Under the pieces are notes generated by a model. That model worked only from the letters and a program-made list of their open reading frames with translations, was not told the DNA's origin and did no database searches. Shown in pieces: positions 1-10,202 of a stretch of 64,000 nucleotides of DNA; within the stretch, counting starts at the first letter, position 1, and every line of letters starts with the position of its first letter. Made by a program: the position numbers and the translations under genes. This stretch comes from Archangium sp. (GTDB lineage: Bacteria > Myxococcota > Myxococcia > Myxococcales > Myxococcaceae), in contig JAUXRX010000056.1 in NCBI GenBank assembly GCA_030681645.1, positions 248,001 through 312,000 of the forward strand, given 5' to 3'.

Positions 1-926
1 GCAACGACATTCAGCGCTTCTACCGCTACGGCATTCTCGTCGACCCCGAGCTGCGCATCTACAAGCCCTGGCTCGACGCGCAGTTCGTGTCCGAGCTCGG
101 CGGCCGCAAGGAGATGTCGGAGTTCCTCATCGCCGAGGGCCTCCCGTACAGCATGTCGACCGAGAAGGCCTACAGCACCGACTCGAACATGCTCGGCGCC
201 ACCCACGAGGCGAAGGACCTCGAGCACCTCGACAAGTCGATGAAGGTGGTCAACCCCATCATGGGCGTCGCGCACTGGAAGCCCGAGACGAAGATCGACA
301 CCGAGACGCTCACCGTCACCTGGGAACACGGCGTGCCCGTGGCCCTCAACGGCAAGCGCTACGACTCACTGGTCGAGCTCTTCCTCGCCGCCAACACCAT
401 CGGCGGCCGCCACGGCTTCGGCATGAGCGATCAGATCGAGAACCGCGTCATCGACGCCAAGAGCCGCGGCATCTACGAGGCGCCCGCGATGGCGCTGCTC
501 CACCTCACCTACGAGCGCATTCTCTCGGCGGTGCACAACGAGAACACCACCGACCTCTACTGCACCCTGGGGCGCCGCCTGGGCCGGTTGCTCTACGAGG
601 GCCGCTGGTACGACCCGGAGTCCATGCTGCTCAAGGAATCGCTGGTGCGCTGGGTGTCGACGGCCATCACCGGCGAGGTGACGCTCGAGCTGCGCCGCGG
701 CGACGACATCACCATCATGAAGACCGAGGCGGCCCAGTCGGCCTACGCCCCCGAGAAGCTCTCGATGGAAAAGACCGTCGGGGCCTTTTCGCCCGAAGAC
801 CGCATCGGCGCCCTCGAGCTCCAGAACCTCAGCATCGCGGACAACCGCTCGTTGTTGCTGCACTACGCGCAGGCCCTGGCGCTGCCCATGGGCAACGAGG
901 CCCTCAAGGGGTTGCTGGAAGAGTAG
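1..926 (+). CDS. argG: Argininosuccinate synthase, C-terminal part (cut by window edge)
   Basis: The open frame runs in from the left edge (first whole codon at base 3) and ends at 926, so only about 307 C-terminal residues are visible. ArgG condenses citrulline and aspartate with ATP to form argininosuccinate in arginine synthesis, in the cytoplasm. Family landmarks are visible: a PIMGVAHWKP-type segment, the stretch around TIGGRHGFGMSDQIENRV that binds citrulline/aspartate, and an IYEAPAMALLH helix before the tetramerisation tail. The whole enzyme is usually about 400 residues, so roughly the first 90-100 lie outside the window. The next gene starts 104 bases downstream with no sign of coupling. 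Confidence 0.95.
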   Translation, partial: NDIQRFYRYGILVDPELRIYKPWLDAQFVSELGGRKEMSEFLIAEGLPYSMSTEKAYSTDSNMLGATHEAKDLEHLDKSMKVVNPIMGVAHWKPETKIDTETLTVTWEHGVPVALNGKRYDSLVELFLAANTIGGRHGFGMSDQIENRVIDAKSRGIYEAPAMALLHLTYERILSAVHNENTTDLYCTLGRRLGRLLYEGRWYDPESMLLKESLVRWVSTAITGEVTLELRRGDDITIMKTEAAQSAYAPEKLSMEKTVGAFSPEDRIGALELQNLSIADNRSLLLHYAQALALPMGNEALKGLLEE

Positions 927-1030
927 GCACACAGTCACCCACGTTGGAGCTCGCCGATTCCGGCAGCTGATCACTTGTCGCCGGTGGAGTAGGTTTCGAC
1001 CCCTTCGGTGACGTCGTTGGGGGACTCAAC

Positions 1031-3070
<2,040 letters not shown>

Positions 3071-3073
3071 GGC

Positions 3074-3844
3074 TCAGCGCACCAGCGCCTGGTCGAGCAC
3101 CACCGCCACCGGCCCCATGCCGATGTCCTTGTTCAGGGTCACCACGCCCTCGAGCGTGACCGTGGCGCCCTTCGCCACCTCGACGGTGCTCAGACAGAGG
3201 AGATCGTCGGTCTTGTCGGCCGCCGCGCCCGTGCCGTCCTTGAGGTGCACGTAGTGGACGCCCTGCACGAAGGTGACGCGATCGACGGTGCCCTTCACCT
3301 TCACCCGCTGACCGGTGAGCGCGGCGCGCTCGGAATAGACGTCGACGATGCGCAGGGCGAGGGCGTTGCTCGCCTCGACGGCCTGCAGGGCGGCCTTCAC
3401 CTCGGCCGGCGGCGGCGCCTTCGCCGGCATCACCGGCATCTCAGGCGCGCGGGCGGCGGGCTCTGCCCCCTCGAGCGAGCCGAACCAGATCCGCTCGAAG
3501 GTGCGGCCGAGCGACGGGCTGGTGAAGTTGACCATCTCGTTCTGCGAGACGATGCCCACCGTCTGCCCCACCGCGAGGGCCGGTGCTGACGGCACGGCCG
3601 CCCAGTCACCCGACTCGAGCCGCACGTAGGTGTACTGCGGCACCTGGATCACCTCGGCGATGCGGCCGCGAATCGCGCCGGCCTGCGCGGGCATGGGCGC
3701 CGACGGGGCGGCCATGGGCGCGCTGGGCGTCGAAGGGTGAGCAGCAGGGGTCGCCGACTCGGGCTGCGTCATCAACACGCTGACCCGACCGACGACGATT
3801 CCGGCAACGAAGAGCACCAACCCGAGAACGACTGATTTCGTCAT
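3074..3844 (-). CDS. Membrane-anchored protein with two OB-fold-like domains
   Basis: 256 residues. An N-terminal hydrophobic segment (about 5-25, with a GxxxGR exit) should anchor it to the inner membrane with the rest in the periplasm. After an Ala/Pro-rich spacer come two similar beta-rich units: the first around 56-125 (GRIAEVIQVPQYTYVRLESG), the second around 160-256 (VKGTVDRVTFVQGVHYVHLKDG... VTLEGVVTL). The repeated pattern of modification/tether strand followed by a threshold phrase resembles NrfJ/OB-fold-like periplasmic proteins sometimes found near cytochrome maturation genes; that link is inference. It converges on the kinase gene at 3070. Confidence 0.75.
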   Translation of the reverse strand: MTKSVVLGLVLFVAGIVVGRVSVLMTQPESATPAAHPSTPSAPMAAPSAPMPAQAGAIRGRIAEVIQVPQYTYVRLESGDWAAVPSAPALAVGQTVGIVSQNEMVNFTSPSLGRTFERIWFGSLEGAEPAARAPEMPVMPAKAPPPAEVKAALQAVEASNALALRIVDVYSERAALTGQRVKVKGTVDRVTFVQGVHYVHLKDGTGAAADKTDDLLCLSTVEVAKGATVTLEGVVTLNKDIGMGPVAVVLDQALVR

Positions 3845-3900
3845 GGGGCAGCCCTACACCGAACCGGCCCCTGCAGGGTCGACCGAAATTGGCTCGCCCC

Positions 3901-3980
3901 CCGTTCGTCCCGAGCGGAGTCGAGGGATGGGCGCCCAAGCTCGCAGGAAGACGCCCCTCGACTCCGCTCGGGGTGAACGG
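3901..3980. repeat. Long imperfect inverted repeat (palindromic repeat family B)
   Basis: Left arm 3901-3926 and right arm 3955-3980 are reverse complements at about 24 of 26 positions (core CCGAGCGGAGTCGAGGG), with a 28-base loop. It lies between the starts and stops of the genes at 3844 and 4013. A single related half-site occurs at 33728-33757. This is a typical dispersed intergenic palindrome. In RNA it would fold into a strong hairpin and could act as a terminator or processing signal. Confidence 0.8.
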
Positions 3981-4012
3981 TGATGAGCTCGACCGTCATT
4001 TCGATCGACCGG

Positions 4013-4648
4013 TCACTCGACCTTGAACTGGATGGCGTGCGTGGTGGTGGCCGAGATGACCGACCCGGGCGCGCCACCCTCGGGGGCGATCTCGTTGCTG
4101 CGCTCGAGGTAGACCGACTCGCGGTCCGTCACCACCAGCGGGTCGGCGCCGATGCGGTACTGGAACTTGTCGTCGGCCAGGGTGACGTCGACATCGGCCT
4201 GCTCGAGGCGCAGCCGCACGATGTTGGCCGGCGCGTTGCCTGCGTCGCGCCAGGTGACGAGCAGCCCGTTGGCCTTCACCACGGTGCCGTCCTGGGTGGG
4301 GGCGGTGATGACGGTGAAGCCGGGCGACTGCACGGTCGCTTCCACCCGGTCGGTGCCGCGCACCACCTCGAGGCGCAGCGACTCGTCCCACCCGAAGCCG
4401 TCGGCCCGGTAGTCGTTCGACATCATCGCGAAGGGCAGGCCGGTCTTGGGCATCTTGCTGCCGGTGACCGAGACCTGGGCGTCGGTCACCAGGCCGCCCG
4501 TCGAGGCCGCCTCGCGCACCGTCACCCGCGCCCGCGAGCTGGGCGTGCTGCCGTCGGAAGAGAAGCGGGCGGTCACGTACAGGGTGCCCGTGCCGCCACA
4601 AGCGGTGAGGAGCGAGGTGAGGATCGAGAGAACCAGGCCGCGAGTCAT
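4013..4648 (-). CDS. Putative lipoprotein, unknown function
   Basis: 211 residues if started at the ATG at 4648, which gives a clean signal peptide with lipobox LTAC at residues 13-16; an upstream in-frame start at 4690 would bury it. The mature part is predicted beta-rich (VTVREAAS..VSVTGSK, then VEATVQSPGFTVI), without a recognised catalytic motif. It is the last gene of the operon that begins with the ECF sigma factor at 8350, with a 90-base gap from the gene before it. Function unknown; a cell-envelope role is inferred from the lipobox. Confidence 0.75.
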   Translation of the reverse strand: MTRGLVLSILTSLLTACGGTGTLYVTARFSSDGSTPSSRARVTVREAASTGGLVTDAQVSVTGSKMPKTGLPFAMMSNDYRADGFGWDESLRLEVVRGTDRVEATVQSPGFTVITAPTQDGTVVKANGLLVTWRDAGNAPANIVRLRLEQADVDVTLADDKFQYRIGADPLVVTDRESVYLERSNEIAPEGGAPGSVISATTTHAIQFKVE

Positions 4649-4738
4649 GTGTTGTCCTCCGGGGGGACGGTGAGAAACGGCGGCGAGCATCGCACCGTTG
4701 CCCCGATTCCACGAGAGAACGACGACGGGCTGGCCGGG

Positions 4739-5371
4739 TCAGCGGCAGCTGCGATCGGCCTGGCAGACCAGCAGGCCCTGGCAACCCGACACCGGGCAGC
4801 CTTCACGGCCGGGCGAGCCGTCGGGCTCGAGCATGGTGACGATCTTCTCGAGCGTCAGCCCCGCTTCCACGCAGCCGCTCACCGTCTGCGTGCCCAGGCC
4901 CGCCACCGTCACCAGCGCGTCGTAGCAGCCCGGCGGCACCCTGAACTCCGCCTCGTCTTCAAAGCCCCTGATGGTGCCGATGAAGGGCGTGGCCAGCAGC
5001 GCCACGGTGCCACCATTCACCCGCTGGCCGCCAGGCGCGTCGACGTAGACCTCGAAGTGGGCCGAGGGCGCGGGGGTCACCTCGCCCAGCTCGACCACGC
5101 TGGCCGCGCCGACCTCGACCGTGATGCGGCGGGCCTCGCGCGCGTTGATGACCACGAGCAGCTCGGCCGGGCCCAGCGGGACGGGCTTGAGCTCGAAGCG
5201 CCCCTCGAGGTCAGGTTGGGTGACCAGGTCGTCGCGGCCCACCACCGCCACCAGCGCCGCGCTGTCGGTGTTGAGCAGCTGCCCGCGGATCACCCCGAAG
5301 CGGAGCGGCTCGTTGTCGAGGCTCCCGCACCCGGTGAGGGCGAGCAACGCGATGGCGAGCAGCGGCTTCAT
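4739..5371 (-). CDS. Putative lipoprotein with carboxypeptidase-regulatory-like beta domain
   Basis: 210 residues from the ATG at 5371, chosen because it gives signal peptide MKPLLAIALLALTGCGS with lipobox LTGC and because the start shares a base with the stop of the upstream caspase gene (TGATG), implying translational coupling. The body has repeated beta segments of the kind seen in carboxypeptidase-regulatory/Ig-like folds (GVIRGQLLNTDSAALVAVVG, LEGRFELKPVPLGPAELLV). The tail is Cys-rich (GCPVSGCQGLLVCQADRSCR), suggesting disulphides. Longer in-frame starts up to 5638 read as the antisense shadow of the neighbour. Confidence 0.75.
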   Translation of the reverse strand: MKPLLAIALLALTGCGSLDNEPLRFGVIRGQLLNTDSAALVAVVGRDDLVTQPDLEGRFELKPVPLGPAELLVVINAREARRITVEVGAASVVELGEVTPAPSAHFEVYVDAPGGQRVNGGTVALLATPFIGTIRGFEDEAEFRVPPGCYDALVTVAGLGTQTVSGCVEAGLTLEKIVTMLEPDGSPGREGCPVSGCQGLLVCQADRSCR

Positions 5372-7017
5372 CAGAATCGATACCCCACGCCGGCCCAACC
5401 GCCGGCGAAGCCCAGCGTCTGTGTCACTGCGTCCACCACCACCGCCACCACCATGCCCTGCAGCCCCACCGACAACTCCCACCGCGGAGTGAAGTGGAAC
5501 GAGGCCCCCACCAGCAGGCCGGGCGTCACCGAAAAGGCCGATTGCGTCTTCTTGTAGACGTCCAGAGAGAAAGACCGCTGCACCCACAGACCGGCCACGC
5601 GCGGGCCGACCCATACAGACACCCACCTCCAGTCCCACTGCCAGGCGAGCGAGGCTCCGGCGAGGAAGCTGGACCAGCCGAACGGCACGCTGGTGCCTGC
5701 CAGGCTCAGCGACTGCTGGCCCCCGAAGCCGCTCACGTCGAGCTCCACCGTGATGCGCCGCAGCAAGACCCGCTCGAAGCGCACCGACACGCCGGCCGCA
5801 GGGGCGATGGGCAGCAGCTGCTGGCGGCTGGCGGCGTCGACGAAGCCGAACGCGCCCCCGGTGAGCGTCATGGCCACGAAGGGCTCGCGCCTGGCCTGGA
5901 GGGAATCGACGTCGAGCCGCTCGCCCTCTTCCAGCCGCACCTCTTCACTGAGCAGCACCTCGCCGCCCTTGGTGAGCTCGATGCGGTGCGCGCCCGCGCC
6001 CACCGCCGCGCCGCCCGGGAGCTCGACCCGGTCTTCGCCGTCGACGCGCAGGGAAAAGCCGTCGAGGCGCGGCACGTAGGAATAGAGCTCGGGCTGGCCG
6101 TTGCGCTTCACGTCGCCGGTGAGGATGACCGGGTCTGCGCCCACCTCGACCAGCTCGGCGGCCGGGCGCTGCCGGCCCTGCGAGAAGACGTAGGTGCGGC
6201 GGCGGGCGAAGTCGTGCGCCTCGGTGGCGGTGACGGCGCCGTCGCCGTTCCGGTCGCCGCCGCCCGAGAGCGCCTCCACCAGGAAGTGCGTGTACACGTC
6301 GTTCTGCAGGGTCTCGTCTTCGCGGGCGGTCTCGAGGAAGTCGCTGGCCGAGAGCACGATGTTGGCGCGCGACACCTCTTCGAGGGGGCGCAGGCCCCCG
6401 CCCTTGCGCGAGGCGAGCTCGGCCACCACCTCGTCGGGCAACAACGACTTGCCGCTGCCGGAATGGCAGGTGGCGAGCACCACCACCCGGCGGCGCGACT
6501 TCGAGCTCGAGAGCCCCGAGGAGAGGCGGTCGACGCGCAGGGCGGTCTCAGCCACGTGGTGGAACTGCGCGTCGGAGGTGACGAGGTAGCGCTCGAGCTC
6601 TCCGCGGGCGTCGCGGGCCAGGGTGCCGTGGGCCGACACGTAGAGCACCAGCACGTCATCGGGCTGGGTGGCGAGCGCGGCGAAGCGCACCAGCGCCGCC
6701 TCGAGCGCCGGGCGGGTCGTCTGCTCGGGGGTGGTGAGGGCCTCCACGCTGGCGAAGCGGCCGCGCAGCGGGTCCTGGAGCACGGCCCCGAGGTCGTCGA
6801 CGTCTTTCCGGGCGAAGCGCAGCGGCTGCCAGTGGTCATCGCCGCCCTGCGCAATGCCCACCAGCAGCGCGAAGCGGCGCCCGGAGAAGGCCTTCTGCAC
6901 CTCGTCGGCCGAGGCCTTCACGGTGACCAGCCCGCCCTTTTCGCCGCCGCCATGCGCGCAGCCCTGCACGGCCGTCAGGCAGCACAGGGACAGCACGAGG
7001 AGCGGAGCGGCTTTCAC
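5371..7017 (-). CDS. Caspase-like (C14) lipoprotein with EF-hand-like loop and C-terminal beta domain
   Basis: 548 residues, GTG start at 7017 overlapping the preceding stop by 4 bases. The signal peptide ends in lipobox VQGC (Cys20). A caspase/metacaspase domain follows (about 47-290), with the catalytic pair visible: His130 in YVSAHGT and Cys184 in ATCHSGSGKS. Residues 255-266 (DRNGDGAVTATE) match a calcium-binding EF-hand loop, in keeping with calcium-dependent metacaspases. The last 160 residues alternate like a small outer-membrane-type beta-barrel and end in YRF. Its place in a sigma/anti-sigma operon suggests envelope stress or regulated proteolysis; this is inference. Confidence 0.85.
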   Translation of the reverse strand: MKAAPLLVLSLCCLTAVQGCAHGGGEKGGLVTVKASADEVQKAFSGRRFALLVGIAQGGDDHWQPLRFARKDVDDLGAVLQDPLRGRFASVEALTTPEQTTRPALEAALVRFAALATQPDDVLVLYVSAHGTLARDARGELERYLVTSDAQFHHVAETALRVDRLSSGLSSSKSRRRVVVLATCHSGSGKSLLPDEVVAELASRKGGGLRPLEEVSRANIVLSASDFLETAREDETLQNDVYTHFLVEALSGGGDRNGDGAVTATEAHDFARRRTYVFSQGRQRPAAELVEVGADPVILTGDVKRNGQPELYSYVPRLDGFSLRVDGEDRVELPGGAAVGAGAHRIELTKGGEVLLSEEVRLEEGERLDVDSLQARREPFVAMTLTGGAFGFVDAASRQQLLPIAPAAGVSVRFERVLLRRITVELDVSGFGGQQSLSLAGTSVPFGWSSFLAGASLAWQWDWRWVSVWVGPRVAGLWVQRSFSLDVYKKTQSAFSVTPGLLVGASFHFTPRWELSVGLQGMVVAVVVDAVTQTLGFAGGWAGVGYRF

Positions 7018-7775
7018 GGGGAGACTGTGTCTACGACATTGACCCGCACCTGCGCCACCGCGAGGCCCTCGCCTCCACCCGCACGAATGGCCGCCAGTGC
7101 CGCCTCAGCCGAGCTGGGTGCCTCGGACGCCACCAGCCAGACGGTGAGCGGTCCGCGCTCGCCCGCCAGCGAGAAGCCGATGAGGTGTTTGCCCGGCTCA
7201 CCGCTCTCGTCGGCGCCGTCCCATTCCAGCTCCTGGGCGCCCTCGACGAGGCCGAGCTGCGCGAGCTCGGCGGGCGCGGCGGCGCCGCGCTGCACGTAGA
7301 GCCGCGCGGGGCCCGCGACGCCCGAACGCACCTGGAACACCAGCGCCGAAGCCGAAGAGACCTTCGCCCCGTCGACGATGGCGGTGAGGGTGCCGTTGCT
7401 CGACTTGAGCGCGGCGCGCAGCTCGAGGCGCGCCTGGGCGCTGCCCTTGAGCCCGGTGGGCTTCAGCTCGTCGGGCGGTGGGAGCATCGCCCACGCGCCC
7501 GCGCCCAGGACCACCAGCACCGCGGCCGCCGCGGCGTAGTGTCGCCACGGGCGCGCGCGCTGGTGCCTGCGCAGGCGCGCCCAGGCGAGCTCGTCGGTGC
7601 TGGGCGGGCGCGGGGCCAGCGCCAGCAGGGCGCGGTCGACCTCGCCCTCGAGCCCCGCCACCGACTCGAGGAACGCGTCACAGACCTCGCAGCCCTGCTC
7701 GAGGTGGGCGAGCAGGGCCGGGTCGCGCTTTTCCTGCAGCGCCCGCCAGCGCTGCGCGTCGAGATGGAGGCTCAT
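7014..7775 (-). CDS. Putative anti-sigma factor, single-pass membrane protein
   Basis: 253 residues from the ATG at 7775, which overlaps the stop of the sigma factor gene by 4 bases (ATGA). The N-terminal cytoplasmic part carries an H-x4-C-x2-C cluster (HLEQGCEVC), close to the zinc-binding anti-sigma (ZAS/zf-HC2) signature H-x3-C-x2-C. One transmembrane helix follows at about 79-99 (YAAAAAVLVVLGAGAWAM). The periplasmic domain is beta-rich and resembles DUF4384-type domains often found with caspase-like genes. It probably holds the sigma factor at 7772-8350 inactive until an envelope signal arrives. Confidence 0.8.
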   Translation of the reverse strand: MSLHLDAQRWRALQEKRDPALLAHLEQGCEVCDAFLESVAGLEGEVDRALLALAPRPPSTDELAWARLRRHQRARPWRHYAAAAAVLVVLGAGAWAMLPPPDELKPTGLKGSAQARLELRAALKSSNGTLTAIVDGAKVSSASALVFQVRSGVAGPARLYVQRGAAAPAELAQLGLVEGAQELEWDGADESGEPGKHLIGFSLAGERGPLTVWLVASEAPSSAEAALAAIRAGGGEGLAVAQVRVNVVDTVSP

Positions 7776-8350
7776 GGCTCCCACCGCCGGTTGAGCACGT
7801 CGAGCATGAGCTGCCGGCGCACGCGCGCGCGGAAGCGCTCGAGGCGCATGGTCACCGCGCTCTTGCCCACACCCATCTTCTCGGCGATCTCCCGGGCCGA
7901 GAGCTCACCCTCGACGTAGAAGAGCCGCACGGTCTCCTTCTCGGGCCCCTCGGGCAGCCCGGCGATGAGGCCCCGCACCACCTCGATGTCGAGCTCGGCG
8001 CGCACGGAATCGGGAATGAGCTCGGCCGAGTCGTTCTGCTCCTGGGCGTAGCGCTCGTTCACCTCGCGCCGGGTGCCCTTGCGCGCCAGCGCCGAGAGGC
8101 CGCGGTTGCGCGCGATGGAATAGAGCCACCCCTCGAAGGTCTCGGGGGACTTGAGGTTTCCGATGGCCCGGAAGGCGCGCGTGAAGATTTCCTGCACGAG
8201 GTCCTCCCGTTCATCCGAGTCGAGCTGCGCAAACCCCTCGAGGAGGCGGAGCACGCCGGGGCGCCAGGTCAGGTACACCTGACGACAGGCCGCCTCTTCC
8301 CCCCGCTTGACGCCATCCAGCAGACGGGCCAGTGCTTCCCGGTCCGTCAT
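7772..8350 (-). CDS. ECF RNA polymerase sigma factor
   Basis: 192 residues. Region 2 is clear (REDLVQEIFTRAFRAIGNL ... FEGWLYSIARNRGLSALARK) and region 4 has a helix-turn-helix (EGELSAREIAEKMGVGKSAVTMRLERFRARVR). Size and layout are normal for a stand-alone ECF sigma factor. It heads an operon of chained genes: anti-sigma (4-base overlap), caspase-like lipoprotein (4-base overlap), lipoprotein (1-base overlap) and a further lipoprotein. It lies only 49 bases downstream of the stop of the outer-membrane barrel gene on the same strand, so read-through from the cytochrome operon is possible. Confidence 0.93.
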   Translation of the reverse strand: MTDREALARLLDGVKRGEEAACRQVYLTWRPGVLRLLEGFAQLDSDEREDLVQEIFTRAFRAIGNLKSPETFEGWLYSIARNRGLSALARKGTRREVNERYAQEQNDSAELIPDSVRAELDIEVVRGLIAGLPEGPEKETVRLFYVEGELSAREIAEKMGVGKSAVTMRLERFRARVRRQLMLDVLNRRWEP

Positions 8351-8399
8351 CCCTCATGACTCCGGACGAAGGCAGACGGCCACTTCTCTGGTCGGGGAC

Positions 8400-10202
8400 T
8401 CAAAATGCCCCCCCGAGCTGAAAGCCCACGCTCCCCAGTGCCGGCTTCGACGCGCCCAGGGGCAGGCGACCCATCACCAGCACCCGGGCGTTGACGAAGC
8501 GCCAGGGGGTCACCTCGAGCGCGAACGAGCCGCCCATTTCGTGGCTTTCCAGGCCTTCACTGCCCAGCGAGCCCTGCTGGTGGAACCAGCTCACCCGGCT
8601 CAGCACCCGGAAGAGCCCCAGCGGCGCCACGTTCACCTGGAAGTAGCCGTGGCGGCCCCGCAACCAGCCCAGCTCCTCGAGGTAGCCGAGGCTCAGGCCC
8701 ACCGGCAGCCCGAGGAGGTGAGGCATCGACAGCTCCGGGCCGATGCGCGCCTGCAGCAGCCCTGACGTGAAGTCGCTGGCGAGCCCGGCCTGGCCCCCCA
8801 CGAAGAGCCCTTCGTTGAGCTGAACGATGGCGCCCAGGTCGGCGTGCAGCGCCTGCTGCCCCGGCGAGACCGTGCCCAGCTCGGTGATGCCGGTGGTGGG
8901 CATGCCGCGGTAGCGCACCCCGCCGCTGAGGCGCACGGTGTCTTTCGGGCGCCAGCCGAGGTCGAGCCGCGCGGCGTCGAGCCCGCCGGGCGCCTGGCTC
9001 TGGCCGAAGCCGAACTCGAAGCTGGCGTGGCCATCGAAGTCCTGCCCCTTCCACAGGCTGGCGGCCAGGCTCACCTCGGCGCGGCCACCCAGCACGTCGC
9101 GCAACGACCAGCCCGCGCGCAGCGACGCCTGGCCCACCGTGGCCGTCGCGCCCGTCCCGCTGGAGAAGCGCACCCGCCCGAAGGCGCCCGCGGCCCACTG
9201 CGAGGGCGTGATGGTGAGGCGGGCCGCGTCGGGGAGCAGGCCGCCGTAGGCGCCCACCTCGAAGCCTTCGCCGAAGCGCCAGGCCGCCTGCGCGCCGTCG
9301 ACGACGAGCAGCCCGGTGGCCGCGCGCAGCCAGGTGCGCCCCAGCGACGCGGAGAACGGGAGGTCTGCGCGGCGGAAGCCGAACTCGAGCTGGCGCACCA
9401 GCAGCACCGGGCTCTGCTGGTAGACGGTGCGCGTCGCGGCGGGCCGCGCCCCGAAGTTGAGCACGGTCACGTCGGCCGACGCGCGCAGGCCCTTCCACAG
9501 CTCGACGTCGTAGACCGCCGCGTCGAAGCGCTGGATGCCGAAGGGCCCGTTGGGCGAGCCGGCGTTGCCGTACGTGGTGTGCGAGAAGAGCGCCTCGACG
9601 CGAGGGCCCACGCCGCTGGCGCGCGCGACGCTGGTGTCGAAGTCGCGCAGCTTCCACTGCACGGTGTCGAGGCTGGCCGCGCGACGGGCGAGCTCGGTCT
9701 CGGTGGGCAGGGGGCCGGGGCCCAGCGGCGTCTTCTCGGGCACGCGGCCGACCGCGAAGCGATCTCCCGGGCGCAGGCCCGTGCCGGTGCAGCGGGCGAA
9801 GTGATCTGCCACCGCGTCGACGATGCACTTGCCCACCGGCTTGCCGCTGCGGGTGAAGGACAGCGCCTGCCCGGGCTCGAGGCCGTCGAAGCTGCCGCGA
9901 TTGACGAAGGCCGAGTCGGCGGTGACCGAGTTCACCTGGCCCAGCGCGTCGGCGGCGCCCACGCGGCGGGGCTTCTTCGCGGCAGGAGCGGGCCGTTCCT
10001 TCTTGCGCGCGGGCGCAGCGGGCCGACGGCCCACTTGAAACCTCTCCCTGCGAAGCGGGGAGAGGTCGGCCGCAGGCCGGGTGAGGGGCGCTTCGGGCGA
10101 TCGGCCCCCCACCCCAACCGTGTTCCCCTCGAGGCGCGAGTTCGCCCTCTCCCCGCTGAGCAGGGAGAGGGAGACCAGCAGCAGCACGAGCGCGCGCGTC
10201 AT
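8400..10202 (-). CDS. Outer-membrane beta-barrel protein of the multihaem cytochrome operon
   Basis: 600 residues from the ATG at 10202, which overlaps the stop of the 10-haem cytochrome gene (ATGA). A signal peptide (MTRALVLLLVSLSLLSG) is followed by a stretch encoded by a palindromic repeat pair, a basic Pro/Ala/Lys segment (about 58-75), a small beta domain (about 80-135), and then some 430 residues of alternating amphipathic strands rich in Gly, Tyr, Trp and Phe, ending in GGAF. The terminal Phe fits outer-membrane barrel insertion. Its place last in an operon with two periplasmic multihaem cytochromes suggests a porin sleeve for a transmembrane electron conduit. No family name is claimed. 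Confidence 0.75.
   Translation of the reverse strand: MTRALVLLLVSLSLLSGERANSRLEGNTVGVGGRSPEAPLTRPAADLSPLRRERFQVGRRPAAPARKKERPAPAAKKPRRVGAADALGQVNSVTADSAFVNRGSFDGLEPGQALSFTRSGKPVGKCIVDAVADHFARCTGTGLRPGDRFAVGRVPEKTPLGPGPLPTETELARRAASLDTVQWKLRDFDTSVARASGVGPRVEALFSHTTYGNAGSPNGPFGIQRFDAAVYDVELWKGLRASADVTVLNFGARPAATRTVYQQSPVLLVRQLEFGFRRADLPFSASLGRTWLRAATGLLVVDGAQAAWRFGEGFEVGAYGGLLPDAARLTITPSQWAAGAFGRVRFSSGTGATATVGQASLRAGWSLRDVLGGRAEVSLAASLWKGQDFDGHASFEFGFGQSQAPGGLDAARLDLGWRPKDTVRLSGGVRYRGMPTTGITELGTVSPGQQALHADLGAIVQLNEGLFVGGQAGLASDFTSGLLQARIGPELSMPHLLGLPVGLSLGYLEELGWLRGRHGYFQVNVAPLGLFRVLSRVSWFHQQGSLGSEGLESHEMGGSFALEVTPWRFVNARVLVMGRLPLGASKPALGSVGFQLGGAF
10040..10171. repeat. Inverted pair of palindromic repeats (family A) inside a coding sequence
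   Basis: Two REP-like units lie head to head: hairpin arms at 10040-10048/10058-10066 and 10145-10153/10163-10171, each built on CCCTCTCCC...GGGAGAGGG, with the GGGTGAGGGGCG flank of one facing the CCCCACCCC flank of the other. Other copies lie between genes at 22.5, 29.5, 38.1, 39.0 and 40.0 kb. Here the pair is translated as residues about 11-54 of the barrel protein, just after the signal peptide core, without breaking the frame. Confidence 0.85.
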
